DNA of 40,556 nucleotides from JBDTME01 sp964583795 (GCA_964583795.1 CAZOWX010000016.1:1-40556); one strand, 5' to 3'; counted from the first letter of the stretch, positions 24,307 to 32,340 are shown. The notes: generated by a model not told the origin, from the sequence alone. Program-made: numbers and translations.

Positions 24307-26346
24307 TCAACACTCAGCCTCGCCGGTAGGCGGGCGTAACAACAGCGCAGCGATCCAAATACCCTGTCCCACACTCAACGTATACAGGTAATGATCAAGC
24401 GTCAGAATCGGTAGCAATATTACGAACAACACCAGTTTTGGGTATCGCTTCGATGAAGCGAGGTGCATACCCAAAACAATGATTGCAGCGACTCCTAACA
24501 GCCCATTTTCGGCAAGAAAGAGGAGTGGGACATTATGGATGGGTTGAGCAAAAAGAGTGACTTCTTGAAGGTTGAAATCGGTTTGAAGTGGCAAGAGCGA
24601 TGATTGATTCATGCCAATCCCAAACACAGGATGAGTGACGAATGCTGTAACAGCCAACTGACTCAGCACGTCACGCCGTCGCAGTGATGCATCAGAGCCG
24701 TTTGTCCATTGATTGGCGAAATGAACTATTACGGGAACAGCTACGATCAGGAGCAAGAAGAGAAAGAGAAGTTGAAAGTTGTAAGTTGTAAGTTGTAAGG
24801 GCAGGTGTATGTTTGATTGTTGTTGTGTCGTTGTGTTGTTGAGTTGTTGGTTGTGAGTTTGCTCATAACTGGCAGCAGCAGCATTTTGAGTTTTCCTGAA
24901 ACCTGAAACCTGCTGTGCCCTGCTGTAGCCTTTGGCGAAAGAGGGAAACCTGACACCTAGCACAACTACAATCCCAATTAAAAAGGTGATCATCGCAGAA
25001 AGAGAAGTGGTAAGTAAAAGTGTGACGAATCCCAAAACCATTGCCAAAGTCAGTAGCAAGGATTTGAAAGTGGGAAGTGCCAGCCCGAGGCTGGTCCGCC
25101 TTGGGCGGAGAATGTGGATGAAGGATTGTTGTTGAGTCGTTGTGTTGTTGAGTTGTTGGTTATGAGTTTTTCTGACACCTGACACCTGCTGTGCCCTTCT
25201 GTAGCCTTTGGCGAAAGAGGGACACCTGACACCTAACATAACTAGCACTCCCACTGCCAGCCACCCGCCCAACACATTGGGATGCGGTGTCGTCCCGTAT
25301 GGTAATATTCGATAGCCCAAATGAGTGCCCAGCATCCGATCCACAACTGCGAAGTTTGCTTTGCTTAAGTTTAAATCACGGCTCAGCTGCGGTTCACCCA
25401 AAAATCGGTAGGGGAGTAATTGGTGTTGAGTCACAAATTGATAAAGACCCAAACTGCTTTGAAGCAGCAAGGACAGTGCAACGGCTGTTGTGATGATTGG
25501 TGTCGTTATGTTGTTGGGTAGTTGTGTGGTTGTGTTGTTGAGTATTGAGTTACGTATCCACTTCCACACAACCACTCCCACCGCCACATGCAACGATGTT
25601 GAAAGGAAAAACCACACACTCGCCATCGGCACCGCGGTGAAGAATTGACGGATGAACAATAGTAAGAAGAGGATGGGGAGATAGATTGATGGATGATGGA
25701 TTATAGAATGTGGAATGTGGAATGTAGAATGTGGCTGGTTGCTTGGTTCTAGGTTCTGGGTTCTGGGTTCTGGGTTCGTTAATTCATTGTTTGTTGTAAG
25801 TTGTTGGTTTACCCGGCCACTCCGAAGGACATCGGAGTTTGACGGGTTGCTTGGTTGGTTAGTTGCTTTGTTGCTTTGTTGCTCCGGGGTCGTCATCCCG
25901 GCGGAGGCCGGGATCCATTCATTTGTTTTTTGCAACTTTGTACTTGTAGCTGCCACATTTTGAGTTTTCCAGCCCGAGGTTGGTCCACCTTGGGCGGAGA
26001 GTTTTTCGTTATAAGTTTTCCTGAAACCTGACACCTGCTGTGCCCTTCTGTAGCCTTTGGCGAAAGAGGGAAACCCGACACCTAATCTAACTAACAACCA
26101 ACAACCAACAACTAGTATCCCCACCACATCACTCAAAAAAATCTTTGGGATCAAATAATCCACCCTTAAGCCACCGTAGTAACCCAAATTCGGATCAATT
26201 TGCCAAAACAGGTTCATGGGTAAGCTCAAAATGAGCGCTGTTAGTAGCACGTAGCGGGCAGCAAGGAAAAAGGAGTTGTTAGGTTGTTGGGTGGTTGGGT
26301 GGTTGTCCATGTGTGTGTTGTTAGGTTGTTGTGTTGTTGCCGTCAT
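24307..26346 (-). CDS. O-antigen ligase/polymerase-like membrane protein enlarged by repeat insertions
   Basis: 679 residues with about ten hydrophobic helices. The signature of the Wzy_C/O-antigen ligase family lies at about 556-628: RRRDVLSQLAVTAFVTHPVFGIG, then HNVPLLFLAENGLLGVAAI. Such proteins transfer or polymerise glycans on the outer face of the membrane. Family members are about 400-450 residues. Here five segments are repeat-derived: 1-24 (TTQQPNN twice), about 88-223, about 268-282 (NNTTTQLPNN), about 371-426 and about 463-524. The three longer ones each begin LGVxxPSFAKGY. Removing them leaves about 390 residues. All inserts lie at the N-terminus or between membrane helices, and none breaks the frame. 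The C-terminal PPTGEAEC is also repeat-like. The true start may be the internal Met14; no ribosome site decides it. Confidence 0.8.
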   Translation of the reverse strand: MTATTQQPNNTHMDNHPTTQQPNNSFFLAARYVLLTALILSLPMNLFWQIDPNLGYYGGLRVDYLIPKIFLSDVVGILVVGCWLLVRLGVGFPSFAKGYRRAQQVSGFRKTYNEKLSAQGGPTSGWKTQNVAATSTKLQKTNEWIPASAGMTTPEQQSNKATNQPSNPSNSDVLRSGRVNQQLTTNNELTNPEPRTQNLEPSNQPHSTFHIPHSIIHHPSIYLPILFLLLFIRQFFTAVPMASVWFFLSTSLHVAVGVVVWKWIRNSILNNTTTQLPNNITTPIITTAVALSLLLQSSLGLYQFVTQHQLLPYRFLGEPQLSRDLNLSKANFAVVDRMLGTHLGYRILPYGTTPHPNVLGGWLAVGVLVMLGVRCPSFAKGYRRAQQVSGVRKTHNQQLNNTTTQQQSFIHILRPRRTSLGLALPTFKSLLLTLAMVLGFVTLLLTTSLSAMITFLIGIVVVLGVRFPSFAKGYSRAQQVSGFRKTQNAAAASYEQTHNQQLNNTTTQQQSNIHLPLQLTTYNFQLLFLFLLLIVAVPVIVHFANQWTNGSDASLRRRDVLSQLAVTAFVTHPVFGIGMNQSSLLPLQTDFNLQEVTLFAQPIHNVPLLFLAENGLLGVAAIIVLGMHLASSKRYPKLVLFVILLPILTLDHYLYTLSVGQGIWIAALLLRPPTGEAEC
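24775..24960 (-). repeat. Repeat mosaic inside O-antigen-ligase-like gene (residues about 463-524)
   Basis: Module core at 24895-24960 encodes FPSFAKGYSRAQQVSG. It is followed by a CAAC-type stretch (NNTTTQQQ) and a CTTACAACTTAC-type stretch (LQLTTYNFQLL). Inserted between two hydrophobic helices. Confidence 0.8.
25069..25236 (-). repeat. Repeat mosaic inside O-antigen-ligase-like gene (residues about 371-426)
   Basis: Module core at 25171-25235 encodes CPSFAKGYRRAQQVSG. Then come a CAAC-type stretch (QQLNNTTTQQQ) and the CCGCCCAAGGCGGACCAGCC module (RPRRTSLGLALP). Confidence 0.8.
25678..26085 (-). repeat. Large repeat mosaic inside O-antigen-ligase-like gene (residues about 88-223)
   Basis: Six or more dispersed modules read through in one frame. 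They are FPSFAKGYRRAQQVSG (core 26021-26084), LSAQGGPTSGW (CCGCCCAAGG module), EWIPASAGMTT (GGATCCCGGC/GCCGGGATGACG palindrome, about 25890-25915), CAAC-type (NKATNQPSN), SDVLRSGRVN (the ACCCGTC palindrome, 25807-25848) and STFHIPHSIIHHPS (CCACATTC/CCATCATCC runs). Confidence 0.8.
25807..25848. repeat. Palindromic element with TTTACCCGG / GACGGGTT ends, inside a coding region
   Basis: GTTTACCCGGCC, inner hairpin ACTCCGAAGGACATCGGAGT, TTTGACGGGTT. Same family as the tRNA-Pro insert (32957-33008). Here it is translated as part of the O-antigen-ligase-like protein. Confidence 0.75.
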
Positions 26347-26690
26347 CCCGGCGAAGGCCGGGATCCATGTCTTTTTATTTCAATATCGTAGCATTTCGAA
26401 TTTATCTTATTAAAAAACTCTAAAAACTGATCCTTTATTACATAAAAAGATACTTTATTTTATATTAAACATTATTAAAAAATAATAAGCAGCAAAAGAT
26501 GTTATTAATATATAATTTGATATAGTAAAACAAATAAAACAGCGTAGGAGAACTGAGTGGAATCGTATATAATGCAGCGGTTAAGAAATATGTTGTTGTG
26601 TGGTTGTGTTGTTGAGTAGTTGTTCAGTCTCTGTTTTTACGGTGACAACAACCCAACAACTCAACAACCCAACCACGACTCAAATTTCCT
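26347..26690. other. Divergent intergenic region, AT-rich with repeats
   Basis: A CCCGGCGAAGGCCGGG palindrome at about 26346-26366 follows the O-antigen-ligase start. 26390-26545 is strongly AT-rich with no repeats and is the likely promoter zone for both genes. TATATAAT lies at about 26569. A GTTGTTGTG/CAACAACCC inverted pair (about 26590-26680) runs up to the M16 peptidase start. No gene seen. Confidence 0.5.
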
Positions 26691-27980
26691 ATGAAATTTC
26701 ACAAAGACATTCTCTCAAACGGCCTGACAGTCATTCGCGTTCCCATGGCCGGTGTCAAAAGTCTCACAGTCCTGGCTCTAGTCAAAGTTGGCTCGCGCTA
26801 CGAGGCCGATCCTGTGAACGGTATCTCGCACTTTCTCGAACATATGGTATTTAAAGGTACCAAAAACTATCCGCAAGCAGCTGACGTGGCTGGAGCCGTC
26901 GATGCCATTGGTGCCGAGTTCAACGCCTTCACCAGCAAAGAGTACACCGGGTACTACGTCAAATCGGCCAGCAAAGACGTTGAGTTAGCGCTCGACGTGG
27001 TGTCCGATATGCTACTCACACCAAAGCTTCGAGAAGACGACATCGAGCGCGAAAAAGGCGTGATCATCGAAGAGCTCAACATGTACCAAGACACGCCAAT
27101 GCGCCACATTGGAGACGTGTTTGAGAACATGTTTTTTGCCGGCACTCGCTTGGGGCGTGAAATCATCGGCACCAAAGAAACCGTTCGAGCCATCGCTCAA
27201 GCCGATTTCAAAGCACACTTAAAGAACTGGTATGGCCTTCACAATATGGTCTTAATGATTGTCGGTGATGATAGCGTTGCTGGCAAAGACAAAGTGCTCG
27301 CCCAAGCAACCCAAGCATTCTCCAAAGACACCGCTGCTCGCGCCACCAAGACCACCCATCATTTTACGGGTAACCCGATCTCAGATGAGCGTTTCGCTTT
27401 AGAGTATAAAAAAACCGAGCAAGCTCATTTTGTCTTAGCTTTTCCTGGAATCAAACGTTCTAGCCCTGATCGCTTTGCGCTGAACGTTTTAGCCACGCTA
27501 TTGGGTGGCAACATGAGCTCGCGACTCTTTACCGAAGTACGCGAAAAGCGGGGATTGTGTTACTACGTGCGCTCAGACGTTGACTATTACCACGAAACCG
27601 GGATGTTTGGTGCTGCGGCAGGTGTTGATCCATCGCGCGTGGAAGAAGCCATTTCAGTTACTAAGAGCGAGTTTACGGCACTGATCGATGGCTCCAAACC
27701 AGCCACAGCACAGGAACTGCAAAAAGCCAAAGATTACAGTATCGGTCACTTGATTTTGGGAATGGAAGATAGCGAAAGCGTCGCACAAGCCTACGGGATG
27801 CGCCAACTTTTAGAAGGGGAGATCGTGATGATTGATGAAGTCATCAAACGTCTCAATGCCGTCACCCTCGACGATGTCAACCGTCTCGCCAAACAACTCA
27901 TCCAGAGCGACCAAGTCCGCTTTGCCATGATCGGCCCGTTCAAGAGTGATGGGAAGTTTAAAGAGATTTTGGGGATGTGA
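26691..27980 (+). CDS. M16 family zinc metallopeptidase
   Basis: 429 residues. The inverted zinc motif HFLEH lies at 47-51, and the third ligand is probably E128 in VIIEELN, the spacing typical of M16. The second half has the usual non-catalytic homologous domain, with FALNVLATLLGGNMSSRLFTEVREKRGLCYYV. This Arg/Tyr-containing signature of the second domain binds the substrate end. Bacterial single-chain M16B proteins of about 420 residues (PqqL/YmxG/MPP-like) work as dimers on short peptides. No signal peptide is seen, so it is probably cytoplasmic. No Shine-Dalgarno site precedes the ATG; a CAAC-rich repeat ends about 15 bases before it. Base composition is more GC-rich than the flanking spacers. 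Confidence 0.9.
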   Translation: MKFHKDILSNGLTVIRVPMAGVKSLTVLALVKVGSRYEADPVNGISHFLEHMVFKGTKNYPQAADVAGAVDAIGAEFNAFTSKEYTGYYVKSASKDVELALDVVSDMLLTPKLREDDIEREKGVIIEELNMYQDTPMRHIGDVFENMFFAGTRLGREIIGTKETVRAIAQADFKAHLKNWYGLHNMVLMIVGDDSVAGKDKVLAQATQAFSKDTAARATKTTHHFTGNPISDERFALEYKKTEQAHFVLAFPGIKRSSPDRFALNVLATLLGGNMSSRLFTEVREKRGLCYYVRSDVDYYHETGMFGAAAGVDPSRVEEAISVTKSEFTALIDGSKPATAQELQKAKDYSIGHLILGMEDSESVAQAYGMRQLLEGEIVMIDEVIKRLNAVTLDDVNRLAKQLIQSDQVRFAMIGPFKSDGKFKEILGM

Positions 27981-28468
27981 AGAGATAGTTAATAGTAGAC
28001 AGTGGAACAGTTACCAGTTTCGTTGCAAGATGCAAGTTTCCCTCCTTCGTCCCGCAGTGCGGGAAAATTACAACTTGATCATCAGTCAAGTTTCCATTCA
28101 AGTGACTACGGCGGGCAATGCTAGTTGCACGTAACACAAAACAAAAAAGTCGTCATCCAGTTGAAAAACGGGATCTAAAGTCAAGGCTCTTAATCGAAAG
28201 CCATTCCGCCTGTAACGTTGATCAAGTTTGTTCTTCTAATCCCTCCGTAATTCCCCAAAGGACATCGGCAGATCTAAAGTCAAAGTATTTCATCGAAAGC
28301 AATAAAAAACCAAAAGTCGTCATCCCTGCCTCACCGGCGGGCAGGCCGAATTCGATTCGGGATCTAAAGTCAGAGACCTTGATCGAAAGCGAAGAAAAAA
28401 ACAAATCCCTTACATAAACCCATTTGAGTCCACTGGAAACTTCAATTTGATCATGAATTCAGTTGTAT
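27981..28468. repeat. Repeat-filled intergenic region
   Basis: No gene seen. It contains GTTAATAGTAGACAGTGGAACAG (27989-28010), a CTTCGTCCCGCAGTGCGGGA module (about 28044-28115, as at 18891-18980), and GTCATCC elements at 28152-28200, about 28235-28300 and 28319-28393. The last has a GC-rich inner hairpin. Confidence 0.7.
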
Positions 28469-28882
28469 TCATTCCTCTTTCACATCACCTACGTTTATGA
28501 GTTGGGGCTCATCTCCCGTTCCATCACTTTCTAAGTCTTGATTGGTTTGGCCTTCTGCCCACGCTTGCTCAAATTCTCGCATAAATTGAGCTTGCTCCGC
28601 AGTGGCTCTTTTTGTTTGTCCATCATCCACACGAATGCTTCCTTCTGGCGATACGATGTAAGTGCCCTCGGAAAAATAAAAACGAATATCGGTGTAAATA
28701 TGCCTATTGTTAAAGCATTCACGCAATCTTTGGACATACTCAGTAAGTGGTTCGTTTGATCTGACCATTACGCCCAAACGTCTCGCATCAAGTACGGTTA
28801 CTGCAGCAACAAGTTCTGGAGTTGTTTTGTCGTCGCCACTACTAGTATCTTGACCATCATCCCTTCTAATATGTTCATTCAT
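28469..28882 (-). CDS. Unknown small acidic protein
   Basis: 137 residues from the ATG at 28882 (MNEHIRRDDG); GGGGG lies about 6 nt upstream. An alternative ATG at 28894 would add MGVG. Polar N-terminus, a central predicted alpha/beta part (LVAAVTVLDARRLGVMV, FNNRHIYTDIRFYFSEGTYIV) and an acidic C-terminus. TTGACA (28934-28939 on the minus strand) lies upstream with only a weak -10 (GAAAAT). No family recognised, no membrane segment. Confidence 0.5.
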   Translation of the reverse strand: MNEHIRRDDGQDTSSGDDKTTPELVAAVTVLDARRLGVMVRSNEPLTEYVQRLRECFNNRHIYTDIRFYFSEGTYIVSPEGSIRVDDGQTKRATAEQAQFMREFEQAWAEGQTNQDLESDGTGDEPQLINVGDVKEE

Positions 28883-29034
28883 ACCAACCCCCATAAAAAT
28901 ATATAGGCCTATTTTCTGCTTTTTCTTCCTCCTTGTCAAGGCAATTCTCGACACCCTCGCACCCCACATTTTCCGCCCAAGACGGACCAGCCTTGGGCGG
29001 GTACATTCTACACTCCATCATCCATCACCCAATC

Positions 29035-29071
29035 TGTACATATTGTACATTTTCCCTCCAGATGTTATCAT
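29035..29071 (+). promoter_or_regulatory. Promoter and palindromic operator of the Phd/VapC module
   Basis: TTGTAC (29043-29048), 17-nt spacer, TATCAT (29066-29071), then 6 nt to the ATG at 29078: a leaderless start. Two TGTACA boxes (29035-29040 and 29044-29049) separated by TAT overlap the -35. They form a symmetric site suited to autorepression by the antitoxin. Confidence 0.6.
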
Positions 29072-29077
29072 GCTCTC

Positions 29078-29347
29078 ATGAAGAAGATTACTATTTCTGC
29101 CACCAAAGCTCGAACTCAGTTTTTCGACTTACTGAGGTCCTTTCGAACTTCTGATCAGGAGATTATCATTTTGAACGAAAAAACGAACGAGATTATCGGC
29201 AGACTTTTACCACCAGAAAAGAAAACAGATTGGAAAAAATTGGGTAAAGCTTTACGAGCAAGCAAAGGTGTATTAACAACTGAAGACGTTAAGCAAATTA
29301 AGAAGGTGAGAGAAGAATCCAGGATTCCTCGATTTCCCGATTGGTAA
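29078..29347 (+). CDS. Phd/YefM-like antitoxin
   Basis: 89 residues. KKITISATKARTQFFDLLRS is the N-terminal beta-helix of the Phd/YefM fold. It is followed by EIIILNEKTNEIIGRLLPP, the usual second strand pair of this DNA-binding dimer. The C-terminal tail (VLTTEDVKQIKKVREESR) would wrap the toxin. Its stop TAA (29345-29347) overlaps the ATG of the PIN-domain gene by one base. This order and coupling is typical of type II modules. It should repress its own promoter through the TGTACA palindrome. Confidence 0.8.
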   Translation: MKKITISATKARTQFFDLLRSFRTSDQEIIILNEKTNEIIGRLLPPEKKTDWKKLGKALRASKGVLTTEDVKQIKKVREESRIPRFPDW

Positions 29348-29736
29348 TGCGTAAAATTGTGATTGACACTTCTATCTTTATTGAACAAATCCGAACTGGG
29401 AGAGGAGTATTAACTCAACTTGTTGCGCAGGCTCCAGAAGATGTTTTACTCATTATTCCTACAATTGTTATTTATGAGTTGTACGCAGGTTTGTCGATGG
29501 CCAAAGAGAATGTTCGGGTAAGGGTCAATGACATGTATAAAGATCAGGAGAGGATTGACCTTGATGAACGTATTGCAGAAAAAGCGGGAAAATTAAAGCG
29601 GGAAAAATATGTGGATGGAAATGATGCTGTGATAGCAGCTACTACATTATTGTGTGCTGACTATCTTGCCACGTTAAATGTCAAACACTTTGCCAAAGTC
29701 CCAGGATTAAAGCTGTGGAAACCAAGCCAGAAATAG
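29347..29736 (+). CDS. vapC: VapC-like PIN-domain toxin
   Basis: 129 residues from the ATG at 29347, which overlaps the antitoxin stop (TAATG). PIN signatures: VIDTSIFIE (first Asp, with the following Ser), IPTIVIYELYAGL (conserved Glu), DGNDAVIAATTLL (third acidic site) and DYLATLNVKHFAKVPGLKL (fourth). These acidic residues bind Mg2+ for RNA cleavage, in VapC often of tRNA or rRNA. Paired with a Phd-type rather than a VapB AbrB-type antitoxin, a known mix. Confidence 0.9.
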   Translation: MRKIVIDTSIFIEQIRTGRGVLTQLVAQAPEDVLLIIPTIVIYELYAGLSMAKENVRVRVNDMYKDQERIDLDERIAEKAGKLKREKYVDGNDAVIAATTLLCADYLATLNVKHFAKVPGLKLWKPSQK

Positions 29737-30096
29737 ACTTGTTGCGAAATAACATTCATCGCACTTTCACATCTATTTGGCAATTTTGGTCTTTTCTTCT
29801 TTCTCAACCCCGAAGTACATCGGGGTATCGGCATCAGAAAAGTCCAAAAGTTGCTCAAATATATGCGAAATTGACAACAAAGTGAATGAAGCAACAAGTC
29901 TAATAAATGATACAATCACAGTCGAACTTGACATCGCTTACATCACGGTGAAGCATGCCATGCAACTTTCCATTATCCATGATCTATAATCTATAACCCA
30001 TACATAACAACTATTTATTAAAAGGAGAGGTCACTCAGTCTCAGCTTCAGTAGTCATTCCCTGACACCTGAAACCTGAAACCTGACACCTAGTCAT
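29737..30096. other. Intergenic region before ndk
   Basis: No gene seen. It contains a CCCCGAAGTACATCGGGG hairpin (29807-29824) and a TGATACAAT extended -10 (29908-29916) that may serve ndk. CCATTATCCATGATC-type repeats (about 29970-30000), an AAAGGAGAGG box at about 30020, and an ACCTGAAACCTGACACC run (30060-30090) up to the ndk start complete it. Confidence 0.5.
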
Positions 30097-30564
30097 ATGC
30101 AACGCACCGCAGTTCTGGTCAAACCAGACGGATTACAACGAGGCCTCATTGGCGAGATTATCTCTCGTTTTGAGCGTAAAGGGCTTAAACTAGTTGGCAT
30201 CAAGATGGTTCACATGACCGACGAGATGCTCTCAGAATGGTATGCCGAACACAAAGACAAGAGTTTTTTTGGTGATTTGAAATCATTTATGGCTTCGATG
30301 CCCATTGTTGCTATGGCTTGGGAGGGGATTGACGCAGTCATGGTCGTGCGCAAATTGGTCGGTACCACTCTTGGTCGTGAGGCAGAGGCCGGATCCATTC
30401 GAGGCGATTTTGGTATGAGTCAACAGTTCAATCTCATCCACGCGTCAGCCAAAACAGACGACGCCGAGCGTGAGATCAAAATCGTCTTCGACAAAGACGA
30501 ACTCTTCGAGTACCAAAGCTCAATGGAGTGTGTGGTCTATGCGGATTACGAAATGAAGAAGTAG
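30097..30564 (+). CDS. ndk: Nucleoside diphosphate kinase
   Basis: 155 residues. It transfers the gamma phosphate from ATP to other NDPs via a phospho-histidine. Visible: RTAVLVKPDGLQRGLIGEII (N-terminal signature with KPD), a Kpn-loop area, VGTTLGREAEAGSIRGDFG, and the active-site loop NLIHAS with H115, then AEREIKIVF. The usual NxxHxSDS reads NLIHASAKTDD, a mild variation. The start follows the repeat run directly, with no Shine-Dalgarno site. Cytoplasmic, as a tetramer or hexamer in known members. Confidence 0.95.
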   Translation: MQRTAVLVKPDGLQRGLIGEIISRFERKGLKLVGIKMVHMTDEMLSEWYAEHKDKSFFGDLKSFMASMPIVAMAWEGIDAVMVVRKLVGTTLGREAEAGSIRGDFGMSQQFNLIHASAKTDDAEREIKIVFDKDELFEYQSSMECVVYADYEMKK

Positions 30565-31156
30565 TCATCCCTCCTTCGCTTACGCTACGGCGGGCACGGC
30601 AGTACGCAGTCAGAAAACACCCGTCATCCCGAATTCGATTCGGGATCTAAAGTCAGAGTACTTAATTGAAAGCGGGAACACCTTCCGTTTTCCATCAACG
30701 CCCGCCCGAAAGAGTAAAAAAAGCATACGTCCTCTTAATCATGGCTTTCTTTTCGTAAGCAAAAAAAGCCCGTCATCCTTGCCTCTTCGGCAGGCAGGCT
30801 TGAACCCGGCCCGCCCAGGGCGGGCCGAGTATCGAGGACCTGACTCTGTTGAGATTTACAGTAGAATTGGTATTTCGAAAGCAAGGAAAATAAAAAAATT
30901 GTCATCCTCGACCCGACAGAGAAATCCTGGCCCGCCCTGGGCGGACCAAGAGAGCTCAGTCGAGCATCGGGGATCCATCTCTGAGTATCATGCTCGCTTA
31001 TCGACAGCTACGGATTGAACCTCCCTACAGTCAAACCATCCCAAAAAGCTCGCTCCACCGCATCCTTTTCCTTTACACGTTCAAACTTTCTGCTACAATT
31101 TTTCACTATTAAGCCCGACAGATAGCGATCATCATTTTTTGACTAAAGGAGTGAAA
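30565..31156. repeat. Repeat-filled intergenic region
   Basis: No gene seen. It holds a CCTCCTTCGCTTACGCTACGG module (30571-30600) and GTCATCC elements at 30623-30673, about 30772-30885 and about 30900-30975. The latter two have GCCCGCCCAGGGCGGGC-type inner hairpins. The last 100 bases hold the promoter of the next gene. Confidence 0.7.
31072..31099 (+). promoter_or_regulatory. Promoter of the 31157 gene
   Basis: TTTACA (31072-31077), 16-nt spacer ending in TGC, TACAAT (31094-31099). The same architecture occurs at 31832-31859 in front of the next small gene. Confidence 0.65.
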
Positions 31157-31591
31157 ATGAGCGCAAGAGGAAAAGAAAATATAGAGCAAGTACAAACCTA
31201 TCCTGGGTCACCTCACAAAGTAAGAAAGTTTACCCCTGATCATACTTCTTCAAACGAAAATCCAAGACTTCAACAACTGGCCCAAGTTTTGGAATGCAAT
31301 ATCTCTGACAAACATTTCCCGCACAATCAAACGCAAGCCGCAGCATTGTTGACAATTGTGAAGACCCGAGCGAATGAGTACCGCGAGAACCCAAACCTAA
31401 CCACAACCGTGTGTGCCGGCTATGAAGTACCCAACTGGTTCATTGCTCGTATCATCGATAACAAAGTGATGAAGGATGCCCTCAAAGCGTTTGTTGAGGG
31501 AAAAGAGATTTATTTAGAAGAACCCGTGCGTGAAGAACCATACCAAAGACCTTCGCGCCAGCATTCTCGAAGTAATCGCAGAAGAAATTAG
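31157..31591 (+). CDS. Unknown small basic-tailed protein
   Basis: 144 residues from the ATG at 31157, chosen because AAAGGAGTG lies 5-9 nt upstream. Polar N-terminus, a central helical part (LQQLAQVLECNISDKHF, QAAALLTIVKTRANEYREN) and VPNWFIARIIDNKVMKDAL. The C-terminus is rich in Arg, Ser and Asn (RPSRQHSRSNRRRN), suggesting nucleic-acid contact. No family recognised and no signal peptide. The promoter at 31072-31099 implies its own transcription unit. Confidence 0.6.
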   Translation: MSARGKENIEQVQTYPGSPHKVRKFTPDHTSSNENPRLQQLAQVLECNISDKHFPHNQTQAAALLTIVKTRANEYRENPNLTTTVCAGYEVPNWFIARIIDNKVMKDALKAFVEGKEIYLEEPVREEPYQRPSRQHSRSNRRRN

Positions 31592-31673
31592 TCTTTCTTC
31601 AAAGTCGGCTACGCACATATTTTTTTGTTTCTTAACCAACCAACTAAGTAACCTAGCAACAACTTCATCACCC

Positions 31674-31715
31674 AACCCGTCAAACTCAGATGTCCTTCAG
31701 AGTGGCTGGGTAAAC
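31674..31715. repeat. Palindromic element with ACCCGTC / GGCTGGGT ends
   Basis: AACCCGTCAAACTC, inner hairpin CTCAGATGTCCTTCAGAG, TGGCTGGGTAAAC. Family member; see 14037-14087 and 32957-33008. Confidence 0.7.
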
Positions 31716-31831
31716 CACCCAACAACACAACAACCCAACCACTCAACCACTACCATTTTGCTAAAGACCCAAGTCTCTAGGCAGTGTTATCGATCACCAA
31801 CAACCGATAACCGACCACCGAAACAAACCCC

Positions 31832-31859
31832 TTTACCCCCACCCATTTTGTGCTATTAT
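31832..31859 (+). promoter_or_regulatory. Promoter of the 31942 gene
   Basis: TTTACC (31832-31837), 16-nt spacer ending in TGC, TATTAT (31854-31859). Transcription would start near 31866, giving a leader of about 75 nt with a CCCCG...CGGGG hairpin. Confidence 0.6.
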
Positions 31860-31941
31860 CATTCTTTCTTTTAAAAAATTTTCCCCGCAGGTCGGGGCTA
31901 TGTCCCGCAAAGCGAAAGCGAAGTGGGAAGGAGGAGAGAGT

Positions 31942-32274
31942 ATGAAAAAGGATCAATTAATAGCTTCGCTGCTGGGTACAGATCAGAGACCAACTCAATT
32001 AAGTGTCACCTTAGATAACTGGATTAGAGGAGCGTTTGGATCCCCAACTAGGGAAGAAAAAGTAGCCGCTCTTAACAGCGTATTTAGTAGGGCTTCAATT
32101 GAACCTGTGCGTGATCAAAATGGGACAGATTACATTATCAATCTTTCTCCAGAAAATGGTGAACACAGCGTATTTGCATCCGAGCTAAGGGGCCAACCAA
32201 CAGCAGCAGAAAGCACTCCAGTGTTGAATCAAATCTATGGCGCATTACTGAAGCAAAGAGGAGCAGGAGTTTAA
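31942..32274 (+). CDS. Unknown small protein
   Basis: 110 residues from the ATG at 31942, chosen for the strong GGAGGAGA about 4 nt upstream. Visible: QLIASLLGTDQRP, an amphipathic middle (KVAALNSVFSRASI) and a beta-like segment (DYIINLSPENGEHSVFASEL). No signal, membrane helix or recognised family. A strong terminator follows 30 bases after the stop, so it is a single-gene unit. The style is like the neighbours at 31157 and 32394. Confidence 0.6.
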   Translation: MKKDQLIASLLGTDQRPTQLSVTLDNWIRGAFGSPTREEKVAALNSVFSRASIEPVRDQNGTDYIINLSPENGEHSVFASELRGQPTAAESTPVLNQIYGALLKQRGAGV

Positions 32275-32306
32275 TAGTCGCTACTTATTTTTGTAAACAA
32301 AACCCC

Positions 32307-32340
32307 AAACCGCCGGCCCACCCCGGCGGTTTTGTGTTTT
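32307..32340 (+). terminator. Intrinsic terminator
   Basis: AAACCGCCGG (32307-32316), loop CCCACC, CCGGCGGTTT (32323-32332), then TGTGTTTT. A 10-bp GC-rich stem, the clearest terminator in the window. Confidence 0.9.

Larger units (their letters stand above)
31592..31941. repeat. Intergenic region with repeats and a structured leader
   Basis: CAAC-type runs (31630-31675 and 31716-31745) flank the palindrome at 31674-31715. After the promoter (31832-31859) the leader carries a CCCCGCAGGTCGGGG hairpin (31882-31896) and a CCCGCAAAGCGAAAGCGAAG module (31904-31925) similar to 7903-7935. GGAGGAGA then precedes the next start. No gene seen. Confidence 0.6.

Noticed and set aside
26691..27980. Possible UGA recoding (SR1/Gracilibacteria code)
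   Set aside because: TGA ends the M16, comEC, RelE-like and RHH genes at family-typical lengths, and no in-frame TGA is needed anywhere.
28118..28417. 99-codon plus-strand frame and similar ones at 30779-31018, 33620-33856 and 36005-36250
   Set aside because: Made of GTCATCC-type elements, which are open in several frames; the same peptide fragments recur wherever the repeat occurs.
29807..29830. CGGGGTATCGGC resembling a tRNA 5' end
   Set aside because: It is the right arm of a CCCCGA/TCGGGG hairpin; no D-stem or anticodon arm follows.
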